DNA of 64,000 bases from Mycteria americana (Eukaryota; Chordata; Aves; Ciconiiformes; Ciconiidae): assembly GCF_035582795.1 (NCBI RefSeq), contig NC_134383.1:565501-629500 (forward strand), given 5' to 3'. The translations under genes and the position numbers were made by a program. The notes beneath the pieces were generated by a model. That model was not told where the DNA came from. It did not search any database and saw only the letters and a list, made by a program, of their open reading frames with translations. The stretch's first letter is position 1. Every line of letters begins with the position of its first letter. Positions 23,181-36,884 of the stretch are shown piece by piece.

Positions 23181-26139
23181 GCCTCCCCTCCCTTTCGCTT
23201 GCTACCTAAACAGCTATTCAATGCACATGAAATAGTAGATAACTCTTTATCTGACAGGTAATTAGCTGCAGAAAAAAAGCAAATTAAAAACAGAGACCGT
23301 ATTAATAACAATGCACAAGCACATATTTGTCTGGAGATGCACGATGAATGACTCTAATTTACAAAAAAAGCCTGGTTTATCTGCAGATGGGAAAGGATAC
23401 ATCTTCATTTCTGCTCTCATTTGTGAACGTTAGCAGCAGGCGGGGAGCAAGGCGAGGCTCCGGCCACCCCCAGCCCCTCCGTCCCGGTCTCTGCTTTTGC
23501 CAGAAAGCACCGCATCCGCCGACAGACACCGACATCGTTCGTCCCTACCCGCGCTGGTATTTCACACGGTGGGTGGAAAGAAGCGGGCGCGTCGTGACAA
23601 CTCTTGCTGTTTAGAGGAGAGAAAGCAAAAAAGCAGCAGGCAGCGCGTAGCCTTCGGCCGCCGCCGCCACCCTCGCCAGGCTGCCGGTGGGAAGGGGGGG
23701 CTGCGAGAGGAGGGCAGGAGCGGGTTTGGAGCGCCCGCCGCAGCTTCGCCTTCCCCGTGAGCGTTGTGCCGAAACCGAGGGGCGAGAGCCGTGCAAAGCA
23801 AGCGCCCTTACTCCGAAGTAACTTTGCACCGACCGAAGTAACGGTACAAACCGTCAGGGGCGAGCTGCGTTACGAACAAGCGCAAAAAGGGATTACAAAA
23901 AGGTATCGACGAGCCCCGGCGTAGCAGAATTGGAGACAAAGCCGCGGGCTGGACTTTTCCTGGGGCAAGGGACTCCTCCTGGCTCAGGTGGCAGAAACAA
24001 GGTAGGAGCGTAGGTGAGCGCTGCAATTTCCTTCAAGGCTTATTGCTTTTGAGTTTAATATTTAACGCTGAATTTCAATTACACGACCGGCAATATTCAC
24101 GGAATTAAAAGTACCATCCTAGCCTGCTCAGCCACAGCCGGAAGGAAGGAGAGTAAGAAGGCGGCTTAGGCATCGCTCCTAGGAGAAAGCAGCCTCGCCT
24201 GCCCGCGTCGGGACGCCTTCCTCGCTGCCCGGATGCTGAGACGGCGCGGGGGTCGCCTGTCCCAGGCAGGGCCCCCGAATCTTGGAAGCTCCGGAGATTA
24301 ATTCGCTCACATAAATGTTATAGTTTTGTAAACCTTTTTGCTAGTTGAAAAACTTCATTGCCTCTGCACGGCAGAGGGGGGTGGCGTGACCGGAGGAGGT
24401 GGCGTTCGCAGCGCAGCGGTGCCATCGGGCCGGCACTCCTCCGCCCCGCACCGCACGGGAGCTGCTCCCGGCCGTTGTTCTTAGGCACTGCAGAGCTGTC
24501 TCGGGCACTATCGTGTTCTTGGGCTGGTGCCTTCTTTTTTTTCCCTTTCAAAGGGGGAGAAAAAAACAGCGGGAATAACGGAGCTCCCCTTTGGCCACGG
24601 CCTATACCCCAACAGAAAGAAATACCGCAGCACGCGTCCCTTTACAAACCTGCTCCGAGCAAAGAAACCAGGGCGGGTGCAAGTCTCGAGGACGACGGCA
24701 AGCAGGCTGCTAGCCGTGCCAGCCTGCTACCTCCCGTAAAAAGAAAGGCTGTCCCACAGCAGCGCGAGGGTCTCCGCTCCGTTTCGGAAGACTCGAGGCC
24801 ATTTGAACGCAGACAGCGATAGTCAGCAGCTAATAAAAACTCAGGGACCTCATTAAGCCGGCGCTAACCGTGGCACGCAGCGAGCCGCCTGCCGTTTGCG
24901 GCATCCTGCAAAAAAGAAAACATGGGATACCGAAAAAAGGAACTACCCGCAAAACCAAGGGAGAACTAAAAAGAGGAGCCGAGTTACCCCGTGGCGATAG
25001 CGGGGCCCCAGGGAAGGCTCGGGGTGCAAAGGCAGCGGGCCGGCTGCGCGACCTGTAACGCCTTTTCGCCCCGGGGCGCGTGGCTGGCACGCAGCACCCC
25101 TCCGCCTCCAGCTTTTGGTTGCTTAAGCATCTCCTTGCAAAGTGTTTCTATCTTTTGCGTGAATGTTTAATCAGATACCCTAGGACTCTTCCCAGCAGCC
25201 TTCCCCTGGGAAGCAGCCGGAGCCGGAGCGACAGCTCCCGCCTGCTTTATGGGGAAGGATTTTCTGCAAGGGAGAAGATAATTTGCCCTCAACGAGGAGC
25301 CGTCAGCCACAGCGGGAGCCGGAGCGGAGGGCAGCGAGGGGGAAGCGCTGGGGGTGCCGGGCCACTGCGCCGGGCCCCCTCCAAGCCTGCACCCCCGTGC
25401 CTCCGGCCGGGGACCGCTCCGCCTGCGGGACGGAGGGACGGATGCCGCGAGACGGAGCAACAGATGTCCCCAAGGCGATCGGGGCGGAGGGGTTAATTAG
25501 CACCCGCCGGGCGACAGCCGTCCCCGGGAAGGCGCGCGAGGTGCCAAGGCGGAGGCGAGCGGCAGCGCAGCATCGCTCCGAGCTCTCCTCCTCCCGCGCA
25601 CCCCGCGGCCTTCCCGCCTGACAGGAAAAGCCATTACCTTCGGATTCGGCTTCCGCCTGATTCCCATCAAAGGCTCTGGTCACCACGTATTTGCTTAACA
25701 CTAAACCTTTCAGGCGCCGTCAAATTTAACATGGCTTGACAGGTTCGGGATTAAACACAAAAGCCGGACAAATCCAGACTTTCATAGGAGGCCCCGGTGG
25801 ATGCAACAGGACGGGATGAGGCAAAGAAAAAGAAGAGGAGGAAAGGGAAGAAGAGACGCACACGGAAGCCGGCTGCTTCTGCTCGCCAGGAGCTTGTTGC
25901 CCCAGCCGGAGCAGAGCCCCCGCGCCGGCGGCTCCCTGCCCGCTCGCCTCCCTGCTCCCAGGGGACGGGGGTCCCGTCTCCCGTCTCCGCCCGGCCGGGA
26001 TGCTGCTCGCTCTTCTAACTGCCAGACCCCCACCCTTCTCAGCTTGGCGTCTCCCCCGATGCCCTCAGCGAGGCGGGCGCTGGCTGCACCCGCAGCCTCT
26101 GCCGGCGAGCACGCCGGCTAACGCGGCGCCTTGCGCAGA
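23181..26139. other. Intergenic, AT pieces within CpG-rich DNA
   Basis: AT-rich at 23200-23430, 24030-24120 and 24290-24360. Dense CpG at 23640-23760, 25190-25620 and 25860-26130. A minus-strand stretch at 25640-25710 reads a short protein-like frame into a GGTAAT donor-like site, too weak to call. Confidence 0.4.
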
Positions 26140-27070
26140 ACGGCTGCAAACAGAGATAATGAGCAGGGCTTGGCTGATTAGCCTTGCAGCAGCAGCTCAG
26201 GAATTGCAGGGCGTAAGGTTTGGGTTTTTAAAACAAAACTCCGAGTTTATAAAACACTGTCCTGCCTTAGCCAAATGGAACCTCAACACAAGCACGGCAG
26301 ACTGCACCGCGCGTTTAATGTTTACCAGGGGGCCGGGCTAGGGAATCAAATAGCTGGCTCAAAATTATATGTATAATCTGTGGAACATTGCAACGCAAGA
26401 CGTTCGCTCCCCGGTTGTACTTTTTGTGGGAACCTCCCAAAGAGCACCGTTCCCCTGCGGCACCGGCGCTCGGGCATCCCGGCCGGGGGAAGCAGCGAGA
26501 GCCCCCGGGGACACGGGCTGCACCCCAGCGCCAGCCGCGGCGGGCTGCCCTGCTCCAGGCCGCGACGCATCCACGCCGGTACGGGGTCGGCACCGACTCT
26601 GCAAGGTCTCTCCCCTAAGGCAAGGTTTGCCAGAGTTGTAGGAGGTTTCTTTCTTTCCGTTGCAGCAGCGGTTACGGAAGGCAGGCTTGGGCAAGGAGTT
26701 CATTTACAACAAGGAGATAAGAATCTGATTTACTATCCCAGGAGAATCTGAGGCGTTTGTAGGAATCAAATGAAACATAAAGTACACTTTATCACTAAAT
26801 GTATCTTTCTTAAGATTTTCTGGAAACAGAATTTTGGAATTAACAGTTCTGCTTCTATCTTAGCTTTTTGTCTCACACCGTTCGTAGGACTATCAAAACC
26901 AACGCTGAGAGTCTTGTTGGAAAACTGCTGAAAATGGACATACAGCTGTGAATCTTTTTTTAACTTTAAAATAAGAAACACGAAGAAACAGAGCGTTCCT
27001 CTTGACAGACTGAAAGAAACGTCAAAGCAGCAAATCCAGGATTAGTCGGGGACTCCTAAAAGTAAATCAT
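26140..27070. other. AT-rich islands flanking a CpG stretch
   Basis: AT-rich at 26140-26420 (CAAATAGCTGGC, AATTATATGTATAATC) and 26640-27070. CpG-rich between. A CCAGGGGGCC at 26325-26336 partly resembles a CTCF core but lacks the flanking consensus. No gene recognised. Confidence 0.4.
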
Positions 27071-28880
27071 CAGGGGCCTTACACCGTTCCACCGGCCGCC
27101 GCGGCCGCCGACCCTACCGGCAGCAGCAGCGCTGTCCCCCCGTCCAGGGCCGGGGGACAGCCGACCCGGCAGCAAGGCCGGCTCTGAGCTGGGCTGCCTT
27201 CACTGCCGACCTGGGCGGTGCTCGGCCAGCTCTGCCCCGAAGCAAACCGCCCCGCCGCCCCTCCAGCGGAGCTGGGACTCACGCTGCAGTACGCTAGCGA
27301 GGCTGTGCCAGTTTTGCCACGTATCTGGATTATTCATGCAAATCCCCAAAATGCTTTTGCAGCGTAAGCAAGGGTCCCAGCGCTGCAGAGCAGCTTGCTC
27401 TCGGCCGCTTGGCAGCTCTGCCCGCGCCTGGTGCTTTCTGTATTGTAAGAAACCCCCTTTGGGGGAAGGAAAAACTCAGCTGTCTTTCAGTATTTGCAAC
27501 CGGCTGCTCACAGTTCTGGCTCCGACGGTGGCTGCTGCTACTCGGCTCCGCTCGCTTCGCCCTCCCATCGTTCGGCGTCTTGCTTCGAGGCAGCAACTCC
27601 CCCGGCTTGCTTCTGCGCGTGCCAGAAGCACCCAGATGCTATTTCCAGCCTCCGAGAGGTCCGTCCCGCCCTGGCCGCCCACCCTAAGCCCCCGAGCCGG
27701 CAGGTGAAGCAGCCACCAGCTCTCCTTGGGATGGGAGCCCTCCCGACACCTCCATCCCAGCGGCAACACCTCGGCAGAGCCGCGCCGCCCGTGCCGGCCC
27801 ACAGCCTCGCCGGCCCTCGGCCCTGCCTGAAATAATTTATCTGGAGTTGTAAACAGGCGCGTCCATTCTGGGAGCAAATTGGAGCGATGGCCAGTCACTG
27901 ATAGTAATTTCCAGTAATTAAATGCGAATTAATCGACTTACCGAGTCATGCACTTGCTGGTATATGGCGTTTTTTAAGTAACTAAGGTTTACTAAGTAAT
28001 TTCCAAGGCATATTTATTAGCGCTGCGTAAATCTGAGTAAACGAGTTACTTTTAAGTGTGGGAACAATTAAAAATTACCGTGTACTTCTGTTCAGGAGAA
28101 TATCCCGCCCGGGCTGTGGGGTAGGAGCCTTCGTCCCTCCCCGCCTGGCACCCTGGGCTGTGCCACGTCCCGGTTAGCTGTCCCAAGCAGCGGCACCTCA
28201 AATCCCTGCGAAGGCGTCCCCTTGGCTTGCCGACTTCACGATAACGAAACGTCCCTAACGCCAAGTCTGACTCAGACTCAGTCCCCACGAGGACAGCCCT
28301 GGCTCAGCGCAGGGACCCTTCCCTGGCTGATCCCGCTCCACAGCCAGCGCCGGCGGCAGCACCGCCGGCCGCGGAGCCGTGCTCCTCCGTGCCCCCCGCG
28401 GCACCCGCGCTCCTCCTCGCCTCCCCAGCTCACACAGAAAGACTGCAAAGGAATTTTTTTTTGGGTCCCACGATTCAAAACTTGGCTCCGCAACGCTTTG
28501 TGCATGCATCTGTTATGCTAAAATAACCATCCTTCCTAACCATGCCCACCTGCTGTCTTGTTCAATTTTAAGTATTTCTAAGTAGCAATCAAATCAGTAT
28601 AATTTGTTCTTTATCTCAGAAAAAACATTGTGAAAGAAAAATGTGACCATTATGTTACATCAGGGAAAAATACAAGCCCTTTCTTTTCAGCCTTCTCTCT
28701 ATTCTATCAGATCTCACAGTCGTCATTATGCCCGTCGTATTTAATATTGCTCAAATGAACAGAGCTTTCTTTAATCACCGCAACCTTTCTCCCTTCCCTG
28801 AGCTCCCCCCTCCCCGAGGTTAAGGCTTTCTTCCTTTCTTTTTTAATTCAGATACATAAATACTCGTATTATGAATGCGT
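27071..28880. other. Intergenic with two AT-rich islands
   Basis: GC-rich 27071-27830 with an octamer ATGCAAAT at 27336-27343. AT-rich 27830-28080 (AGTAATTAAATGCGAATTAATC) and 28500-28880. GC-rich between them. No gene recognised. Confidence 0.4.
27336..27349 (+). promoter_or_regulatory. POU/octamer-type motif, second copy of a shared 14-mer
   Basis: Identical to 6627-6640 over 14 bases, here preceded by GATTATTC. Could mark related enhancer elements or be coincidence. Confidence 0.25.
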
Positions 28881-31800
28881 TAAGGGTTTCCAGGAGACAG
28901 CTCCGTGGATTTGTTTCGGGAGCTGGCCGCTATCAGCGGCATTACCATCAGCTGCTATTGTGCGAGGGTCGAGGTGCCGGATCCCGGCGCAAGCAGGATG
29001 CGCCAGACAGAACCACCACCCACGGGCCGCTCCAGAGAGATCAAAATAAAACCCGGGCAAATATTGACTCTCCAGTCAATTCCAAGCTGAGGAGCGACTG
29101 CTGAGACGCACCCAGGTTGCTGTGAAAACACTCAGCTCCCTAGCTTGCAGTAAAGCCTACGGATTGGAGGTCAATGTAAATTAGTATTTATAGACTGGCT
29201 GCGAAGGTAAGGAGGAGAGGGAGTCCATTACAGTTTAGATTCATCCCCTCGCGTGGCAGGAGCTGGCTGCGGCGCGCGCGTTGGGGCGGGCTTTCGGAGG
29301 ATGTCTCTCTGATGTAACTAACGGGGCAGCGGCACCTTCCATCCCTAAGAGAACCGCTAACCGGTGGAGCAGACCGGATGATTTTCAACAAGCTGATTTC
29401 TTGCACCTTTTTTGCCTCGAGGGATAACCCCGCGCTTACTTGGACTTATTTCGGTCTATCGACGATTCAGACATCCCCCAGGATCCCCCCGGATGGGCTC
29501 TAACCACCCTGAACCCCGCCAACGCTGCTCTTGGGCACAGGACCGGCAACGCCGCGTTGAAACCGAGCCCTGGCTTGATAAGCGTCCTTCACGTCCTTCG
29601 AATTAGACATTAGAGGAGCCTCTCTCCGTCCCCCTGGACCGCCGCCTTGCTCAGCCAGCTACCTTTGTGCTCAGGTTGCATGAGATAGCTCCTGGGAGGG
29701 TGTCGGGGAGCAACGGGGGGAAGTGAAGTTCCCACGTTGGGGTTTGGTGGTCATATAGAGGGGGGCCGCTGCGCCCCATCCCGGTGCAAAGAGGCAGCAG
29801 AGTGCCAGCATCCCTCCCCCCGGCCACCGCTGCTTGTTCTCGCTGTCCCGCGCCGCCCGGGGGACCTGCTGTCAGAAGAAGGTGACAGCCGGCGTCGCGC
29901 GTCCCCTTCCCCGCCTCCCCGAGCATCGCAGCAGCCGAGCAACCTGCAAACACGGCAGTGGCCTCTTGGTAACGCATCAGACCCCCGTTATCGCCACAGA
30001 CCCTTCCTGAGACAGGGCCACGGGGGCCGTGGGGCCGTCAGCACAGATGCGATGCTTACAGCATCCCGGCACGAGAGGTCTCCGAGGAATGGGGCCCCGG
30101 AGAAGCTTGTCCTCCAGCCGCAAGGCCTCGGAGCAGCTTTGGTAAGGATATATGCTAAAAATAAATACTGTCCTTTCCTTCCTTTTTCCCTTCCCAAATG
30201 CCAGCTGTAAAAAGAAGAGCCATTTGCAGGAGAATGCCCCGCCACCAAAGCCCCCTCGCTCTCACTCTCCCCCAGGAACACGACGTTATTGCCGTTCCGG
30301 CGAGCTGCGAGCACATCTTCAATAGATTAGAAGAATGGCGCACAAGGTTCAGATCATTAACAGTAATCCAGGGCTGGGGGGGTCAAGCATCTCTATTTAA
30401 CAGCCTGCTCTCATTGCCAACTCTTTAGCCCGCTGGGAGATCAGCGCAAACTCCGCTTCCGACGGCGGGGTGTTTTGTAGTGCTTGTCTGGCGGTCCTGC
30501 TTCTGTCCGTGCTGCGTACTCCAGCCCTGGGAGCAGCTGGGGAAAACCCCACCGCTTGCCTTTAGGAAAATATTTCCTTTGGCTCTGGCCGTGAAGGAGG
30601 GCACTCCAGCTTCCTCCAGCTTCTGCTTGTTTTGGAGGCACAGCAGATGCGGAGAGCGACCGCTCATCCGTCCCCAAGCCTCACGTCGCGGTCGATGCAA
30701 GCCAAAGAGCCGCGCTTTCATCTAAACAAACCCCAGCGTGTGAGCCCGGACCCGCCGCGGATGAACGTCGCCTGGTGCAGGGGTTTCCAAACCTCACGTC
30801 AGAGCTGACGCTCTGCCTCTGCAACTGCCAGGCTCTGAAAGCGACTGTGATTTTTTCCTGTCTTGACGCTTCAGTGTCCTACCTGAAAAGTGAGGAAAAT
30901 TACATTTTTATCCCCCCCTCCCCCCAATAACTACTCACAAGAAAACGTCAAGGCTTAGGCTCCCATCCTCCCTAGGAGGAAAAGGGAGGAAAGGGATCCT
31001 GTACCTCCAGCACAGACCTGGCCCTTCGGCTGCTGAAATCGCTGTGTTTTCTGGCAAATCAAACAGCAGAGGCTCCGAGATTCACGGGCCCCAAACAAAG
31101 CGCCCAAAGCACTCGCCCACGGGAGGATCCACCACCACCACCGAGGGCAAGGCGAGCGGCTCCCGGGCTCCTCCCGTGCCAGCGCGCAGCACCGACCTCC
31201 CCGCGCGCCGCTGTTCTCCGAGGACGCCGTAACGAACGACAGCCAGCCAAGAACAAGCCTTTTTCCCTTTATTCCCCTTCCAACTCAGCTGCGCTTCGCA
31301 CAAGCAGCAGTTTCTCCCCGAGCGAACGCCTGGGAGCAACCGCGGATCCAGCAGAGCCTGCCTGCCTCTGAAGCCGCCAGCAAACGCTGTGTTGGCCATA
31401 TGGAGGCAAACTGTTGATCCACCGCGCCTGGGAGCGAGCCATTGGCAGCAGCCCCTGCCCGATGCCACGCAACTCTCCCAGCCAACTCCGCAGCTTTGCA
31501 TGGCAAAGCGAAACCCCCGAACTCCCCAGCTCCTTCGGTGACCGCTTCGTGCTTGGGCTAAGGACGATGCTGACGCAGGGAATCGGGACCGGTTTAATGT
31601 CCGAGGGGCCGGCGACCCTCTGTGGCTTGAAGCAAGCCGCTCTCCTCCTCCGCATCTCGGCTCACCTCCTGCGCGACAAGGGGGATAATATTCCCAACTG
31701 CGTTTTTAAATTGTAAGCTTTTGGACAGGACGGTCCTCGTGACGCACGTGCGCAGAGCAGGGAGGCTCTGGCCCGACTGGGATACCAGTAAGGTCACCCC

Positions 31801-32040
31801 AAGAACAATAACCCTATTTGAGGTCTCCCCCTCCGCGTAGGACTGTCGGATTAGGGATCAGGGAGCTTTCCGGGCTTGCCTAGGCCAGCTGCGGGGTGAC
31901 TCGGCGCACAGCCCAAATCCCGTGGGCCGACCGCGGGCTCCGGACCGAGGGGCTGCCGAGACCGGGCGTCCCCCGGCCAGGACCCAAGCAGCAATCCGCT
32001 CGCTGCTTTGGCTTCCCCTTCCAGCACGTCTTTCGCACAT
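28881..32040. other. Intergenic, mainly GC-rich
   Basis: Short AT-rich pieces at 29040-29220 and 30140-30420 and the weak MIR-like remnant near 30880. The rest is GC-rich with chance ORFs. No gene recognised. Confidence 0.45.
30865..30905 (+). mobile_element. Second, weaker MIR-like remnant
   Basis: The plus strand reads TTCAGTGTCCTACCTG, then AAAAGTGAGGAAAAT, aligning with the MIR core with about five substitutions and one gap. Just upstream, GCTCTGCCTCTGCAACTG resembles the segment that precedes the core in MIR. Weaker than the copy near 36900. Confidence 0.3.
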
Positions 32041-32290
32041 GCTCTCGCATCCAGCTCAGCTACACTTAGCAGATTCTAGTTTCCATAAATAAAAATTAAA
32101 CAAACACTTAACGAGCGTCATGCATATTAATACCCTCCAGGTGAAGGTTAGCATGCGCTGTGATTGTGGCAAATCCGCATTTGATTAGATTGACTTGAAA
32201 ACAGGGGAGATAAACAACCCACAAAAGCCTAAAAATTATAGTAATTTATTCTTTTGACCTCTGCAAGTTTCTCGGTTTTATGCAACCTCA
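32041..32290. other. AT-rich island
   Basis: Compact island with CATGCATATTAATACC, GCATTTGATTAGATTGAC and AATTATAGTAATTTATTC: a dense set of homeodomain- and POU-like words. Good candidate enhancer; no alignment available. Confidence 0.4.
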
Positions 32291-34810
32291 GCCTCCTTCC
32301 TACCACGGGATTTTTCCCTACTCAGTGCACTTCAAAGAAGCAGGTGCTGGCACATTAAAAATGACTCCCTTCCCCTCGCCTCTTGAGTCGCTCACCACGT
32401 GTACGGCGGGGCATCTGTATAACAAGTCAGAGCTTTTGACTCCGCCGTCTAATAAAAAGCTCCCCGCGAAAGCGAGAGACTCGTTAGGGGTCCCTCCGCC
32501 GAGCCCGCGGCGGGGGGCCCAGGCTGTTGGATGAGCAGGAGGTGTCGGGGACGGGAGGACCTGCAGCCCGGCGCTCGGGCTGCCTTCTCTCGCTAATCAC
32601 GGCGGGTTTATTTTGAACGGCGGCGCTGCTGGGGAGCCGGCGTGGTGAGGCTGGCTGGGGAAGCGGCAGCAGGACTGCCCGCAGGCCGAATACCCGCATC
32701 CCAGCCGGTGCTCTAAGCCGCCGCCTCAGTCAACAGAGAAACACCCGTGCCGTATTTTAGACGCCTGCACCGAAACGAGATGATGTGCGTCCCAAAAGCA
32801 CCCTTCTCCCTTCCCCGGCTTTAAACAAGTTCAGACGTCGGCATCGGGAACGCAGACCTCCAGGTCCTACTGACTGGAAACTCTTGGCTCAAGGAGCTTA
32901 CAACCCGACGCGGCGCACGAGGTGCTTTTTGGAGGGGCTGGAGGGTACGCAGGCTGAGACACTGCTTCGCATGGAGGCTTTCTCTCTGCAGAGCTTAGGT
33001 CAATCCTGTCCGCCCGGCCTTCGCGGTGCAGCGGCGTTTCTCCCCCTCCATAGATAGGAGAGAGTCTCTAACAGCTCCGTACCCGGGCGACGAGCTTCCT
33101 ATAGCCCAGCTGGTTCGATTTAGGGGAGCTCAGCCCAAGCACACATCGGGGGTAGTGCAGATGTTTTAGGAGACCACCCGCTGGAGGGACGAAGAAGCTC
33201 CAAGGTCCTAACTGAGCTTTTTCCAGCACAGCAGTCATTAATTCCCCCTCGCTCTAACGCAAGCCAAAAAGGCCGTTCCAGCCGCAGAGAGCGAGCCAAC
33301 AGCTGGTTAACAAACGCTAATAAAGGCAACCTGGAAGGATCTAACCTGCGGCTGGAAGTTCTCCACGGGGTCCCTGCTCTGCTGCTGAGCAAAAGGTGCA
33401 GTCGCTGTGGAAGCACCGGCAACACTTTCCAATAGACGGGCAATTATTATTCATTCGTTTCCTGTTGGTGGTGACAACGTTAATCACAGCGGTCTCCGGG
33501 AGAAGGATGCTAATGAAGATGTGATGCGGGCAGCAGAGTCCGCAGCCATTTCTCAATTCATTAGCATCCTGTCACTCCGAGGGGCGACCGCGGAGACCCG
33601 CGTTGCCACCTTTCGCCAAAACATGACAGGATAATAAAGCAACGCTATTTTCAGTCCTGGGGAAAAGCCGAACGCGTTCCTTAAGCTCAGCGGTTGGTAC
33701 AACAAATCCCTAAAATGAAAGACAAAAAACCGAAACAAAACCCCAGCACCCAAACGAGCAACGATGAAGAATCGTCTTACATCCTGCTCGCCCACAGACA
33801 GGGTCCAGCAGCCCCATTCCTCGGTGCAAAGCCCCGCTACACCCGCGGAGATGAACTGGTAATTGCATGGAACGAGCCTGAAAATCTGCGTGGGCGTCCA
33901 AAGGCAGGAGAGATCCCGGAGGCTGACATCTGGGACAGCTCATGGCAGCGGCTGATGCCCTCGCACCAGCAGAAACGCTCTACCTGTCAGCAAAGACACG
34001 GACAAGAGAGCCGGCGGCAATGCGCAACGGGAGAAACTCGAATCTGCGCAGGGGACTTGTCGACGCTGCGTGGCGTGTCAGTATTTCCCCTGTTAGTGAC
34101 CCTGTGTAGTTAGTTATATGGAAAATAACCAGATGCCTCTTTCTAATTGCTGCCTGGTAGGGTGTCCCAGGTCTCGGGACCCTTCTGCGGGACCAGAAGC
34201 AACCAATGTTTTCCCTTTATGCATTAAAAGAACCCCCGCAAACCTATAGTAACTGCAAACGCTGACGCTGCTCGTTCAGTGTTTTACGAAAACGCCGAGT
34301 GCTTAACGCAGGCGGCAGCGCAACCGCGCAGGTCGCGGGCGTCAACAGCTCTCGGAAGGTCCCGGCCCCTCTGCACCGACCAGCTAAAGGCGACTGTCTC
34401 CTCATGCCGGTGCCCCGCATCACGCCCGGCGAACACCACCTCTTCAGCGGGGCAGCTTTATTCCGGCAGCTCGACGTAATAAACAAGCCCATTTCACCGC
34501 TGAAATCAGAGCGGGCAATAACGCCGCCTTCTCCGAAAAGATGGAGTATGCCGTCAGCAGCCTTTAGGTTAGGAAATACAGTCCTCTGAACCATCTGATG
34601 GGCTCCCGACTTAACGCGATAAAGGATAAGGCACGGTCGTTAACAGAACTGCAAGCGTCCTGCTTTGCCGCGTTCAGTTTCTATACTGTTTCTGTCACCA
34701 CGATATCTAAACTCAACTTCTACGTTCTGATCGGGTGCCATATGTTACTAGCAAATATTCAGATGAGCCGTGAAGCTCATGCAAGTATTCACTAAATCTG
34801 CGGAGACGCG
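32291..34810. other. Intergenic, mixed
   Basis: CpG-rich 32450-33060. A balanced to AT-rich part at 33210-33720 contains CAATTATTATTCATTCG and CTAATGAAGATG. AT-rich 34100-34260 and 34560-34800. Possible conserved elements; no gene recognised. Confidence 0.4.
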
Positions 34811-36884
34811 GTTTTTGCCGCTCTCCCTTCTCTTGACAGCGGTTTCATCATCCGGCTGGGAAATAACAACAGCGCGGTAGGAGCCGTCGCAGGCTCCAAA
34901 ACCGAGGGTAGCAAACAGCTGGCACAGACGCTTTGTAAACTATACCCCATCCGCCCGCCAAGCCGCCTGTCTGACCGACTTGGGACAGAGCTATCGACCA
35001 GCAAACGTGCACTTGCAGACGTCGGGAAGGAGTAACCGGATTTTCAGTTTGGGGCTCGTTTTCACCCGGCTCTGTGACCCTCGGCCGCAGGGAGGGCAGC
35101 GAGTCATTTCTCACTCGCTGCGGCAGAGCAGAGGCGCTCACCCTCCTCAAACGGGACTTTTCGGAGGCCCCGAGGGGCTGCTGCAATCGGGGAGATGACC
35201 TGAAGCCCTCTTTGCCTGACGGGAGCCCTTTCCAGCAGAGCTAGCCTGCTGGAGTGCTAACGCACGTCGGTGGGAACCCATACGTCCGCAAACCAGAGCG
35301 TTCCGGTTCGGAAAATTAAATTACGCTTTTGGAAGGTGGAACGATACGCCCGCGTTCAAACAGCGGCATCTGCTTTTTGCGAGACCCTCACAAGGGGTAG
35401 GTTTGGCAGACGCCGGTGCGCCGAAGCAGCCGGGAGGTCCCTGGCCGCGGCAGCTTCCCGTCTCCGAAAGAAATCCCGTCGCCTCCTTCCCTGCTAGCAG
35501 CTGAAAAGGCTCCAGCAAAACGCGGTCGCTGATAAGGGCCCCCCGGCACAGGCGCCAGCTCTGCGGCAGAGCGGGACGGGCAAGCGTTGGCAGCGTCCGG
35601 AAAGCACCGCGCGCCGCTCCCGGAGAGCTCGCGCTTCTCTCATTGAATTTCACTCCCTCTCCCTTGGATACCGCCTCGCTTCCCTTTCAGCCTCAGCTGC
35701 AGCACAATATAATTTGAGCTGTGAAAATGCAGTCAGCACATCTAGCTGCTGCTGCCTGAACCGTCCCTGATTTTGTCAGCTCTCCACGGCTGACAGCGTT
35801 TCCTGATGTTAAATAGGTTTCGCGGCTGAGTGGGGGCAAGCTACCAGGGTAAGGAACCACCAAAGGGAGCGGAAGACAGAGCGAGGTGCCGAGAAGGCAA
35901 GAAAGCAAGCAGGAAGGCAGGAGCGCAGCCGAAAGCCAGCCCGTTCTGAAGACACGGCCGTGCCGAGACCCTCACGGAGGCCCCATCCCTGCACGCCAGC
36001 GCCCGCTCCCCCAGCACGCTCGGAGCCAGCGGGCAAGGAGAGCGGCACGGGAGGAAACCTCCTTGGGAAGCTTACAAGGAAAACACCTTTCCTCCCTCCC
36101 AGCGGGCCCCACCACCCTCAGGGCGGGCACGGGGACCTTCCTCCTCTGCGCGGCACGGTGCTTTCCAGCCCCGGAGCTGGGGAGCGACGCGGCCGAGAGC
36201 CGAAGCCCTGGGCAGGAGGAGGGCTGCTGGACGGGCTTGCTTTTTGTCCGCCTCTCAGAGCGGAGCCTGCTGCTGGCGAAACGCTGCGCTCAGCCTGGCA
36301 AATCGCCGTAGCTTTCCCATCTTTATTTTTTCCCCTGCGAAATCTAAGAGGGAAGAACATACCAACTGTATTTGATAAGAGCTCCTTCCCCCGGAGAGGG
36401 CTGTGGGGAAACGAGCCCTCACGAACAAGCAAACAGAACTCCCCTTCCTTGTTTATCTTCCTCGTATTTTAAGCAAGGGCTGGGGAAAACGCAGTAATAT
36501 TTGGCTGAATTCCCCGTGCCTGTCAAAAACCAAGGCTCCATAAATATGTAATTGTGCCTATCTATCACCTGCCGGTGTTTTGGGTTTCCGGGAGTCAGGG
36601 ATTCGTTGCTAATTTCTTCAGGGAGCTCAGTAATAAGCAGGAGGGAAAGCTTCGCCTTCCTCGGTGTTGCTGCCCCAAGGAGCCAGATTGCTCTCGAGAA
36701 GCTGGGAGCTCTGGGGACCTGGGATGCGGGAAGAAATCCAGTTTCAGCCAGTAAAACAAAACGGACCTTTTTGTTCTGCTTTCCTCCAGTGTTTCAGGCA
36801 GCAGTTAGCTGAACCGTAAGCGACCAAAAAGGGCTTGTGCCTCCGTAGGGGTTGCTGGCAGAGGTTTCGGGTGACTAGCCATGT
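34811..36884. other. Intergenic, GC-rich with AT pieces
   Basis: AT pieces at 35640-35720 and 36310-36560 (CATAAATATGTAATTG). Otherwise GC-rich without recognisable content. Confidence 0.45.

Noticed and set aside
26325..26336. CCAGGGGGCC as a CTCF site
   Set aside because: Only the central GGGGGC matches; flanking consensus positions are wrong.
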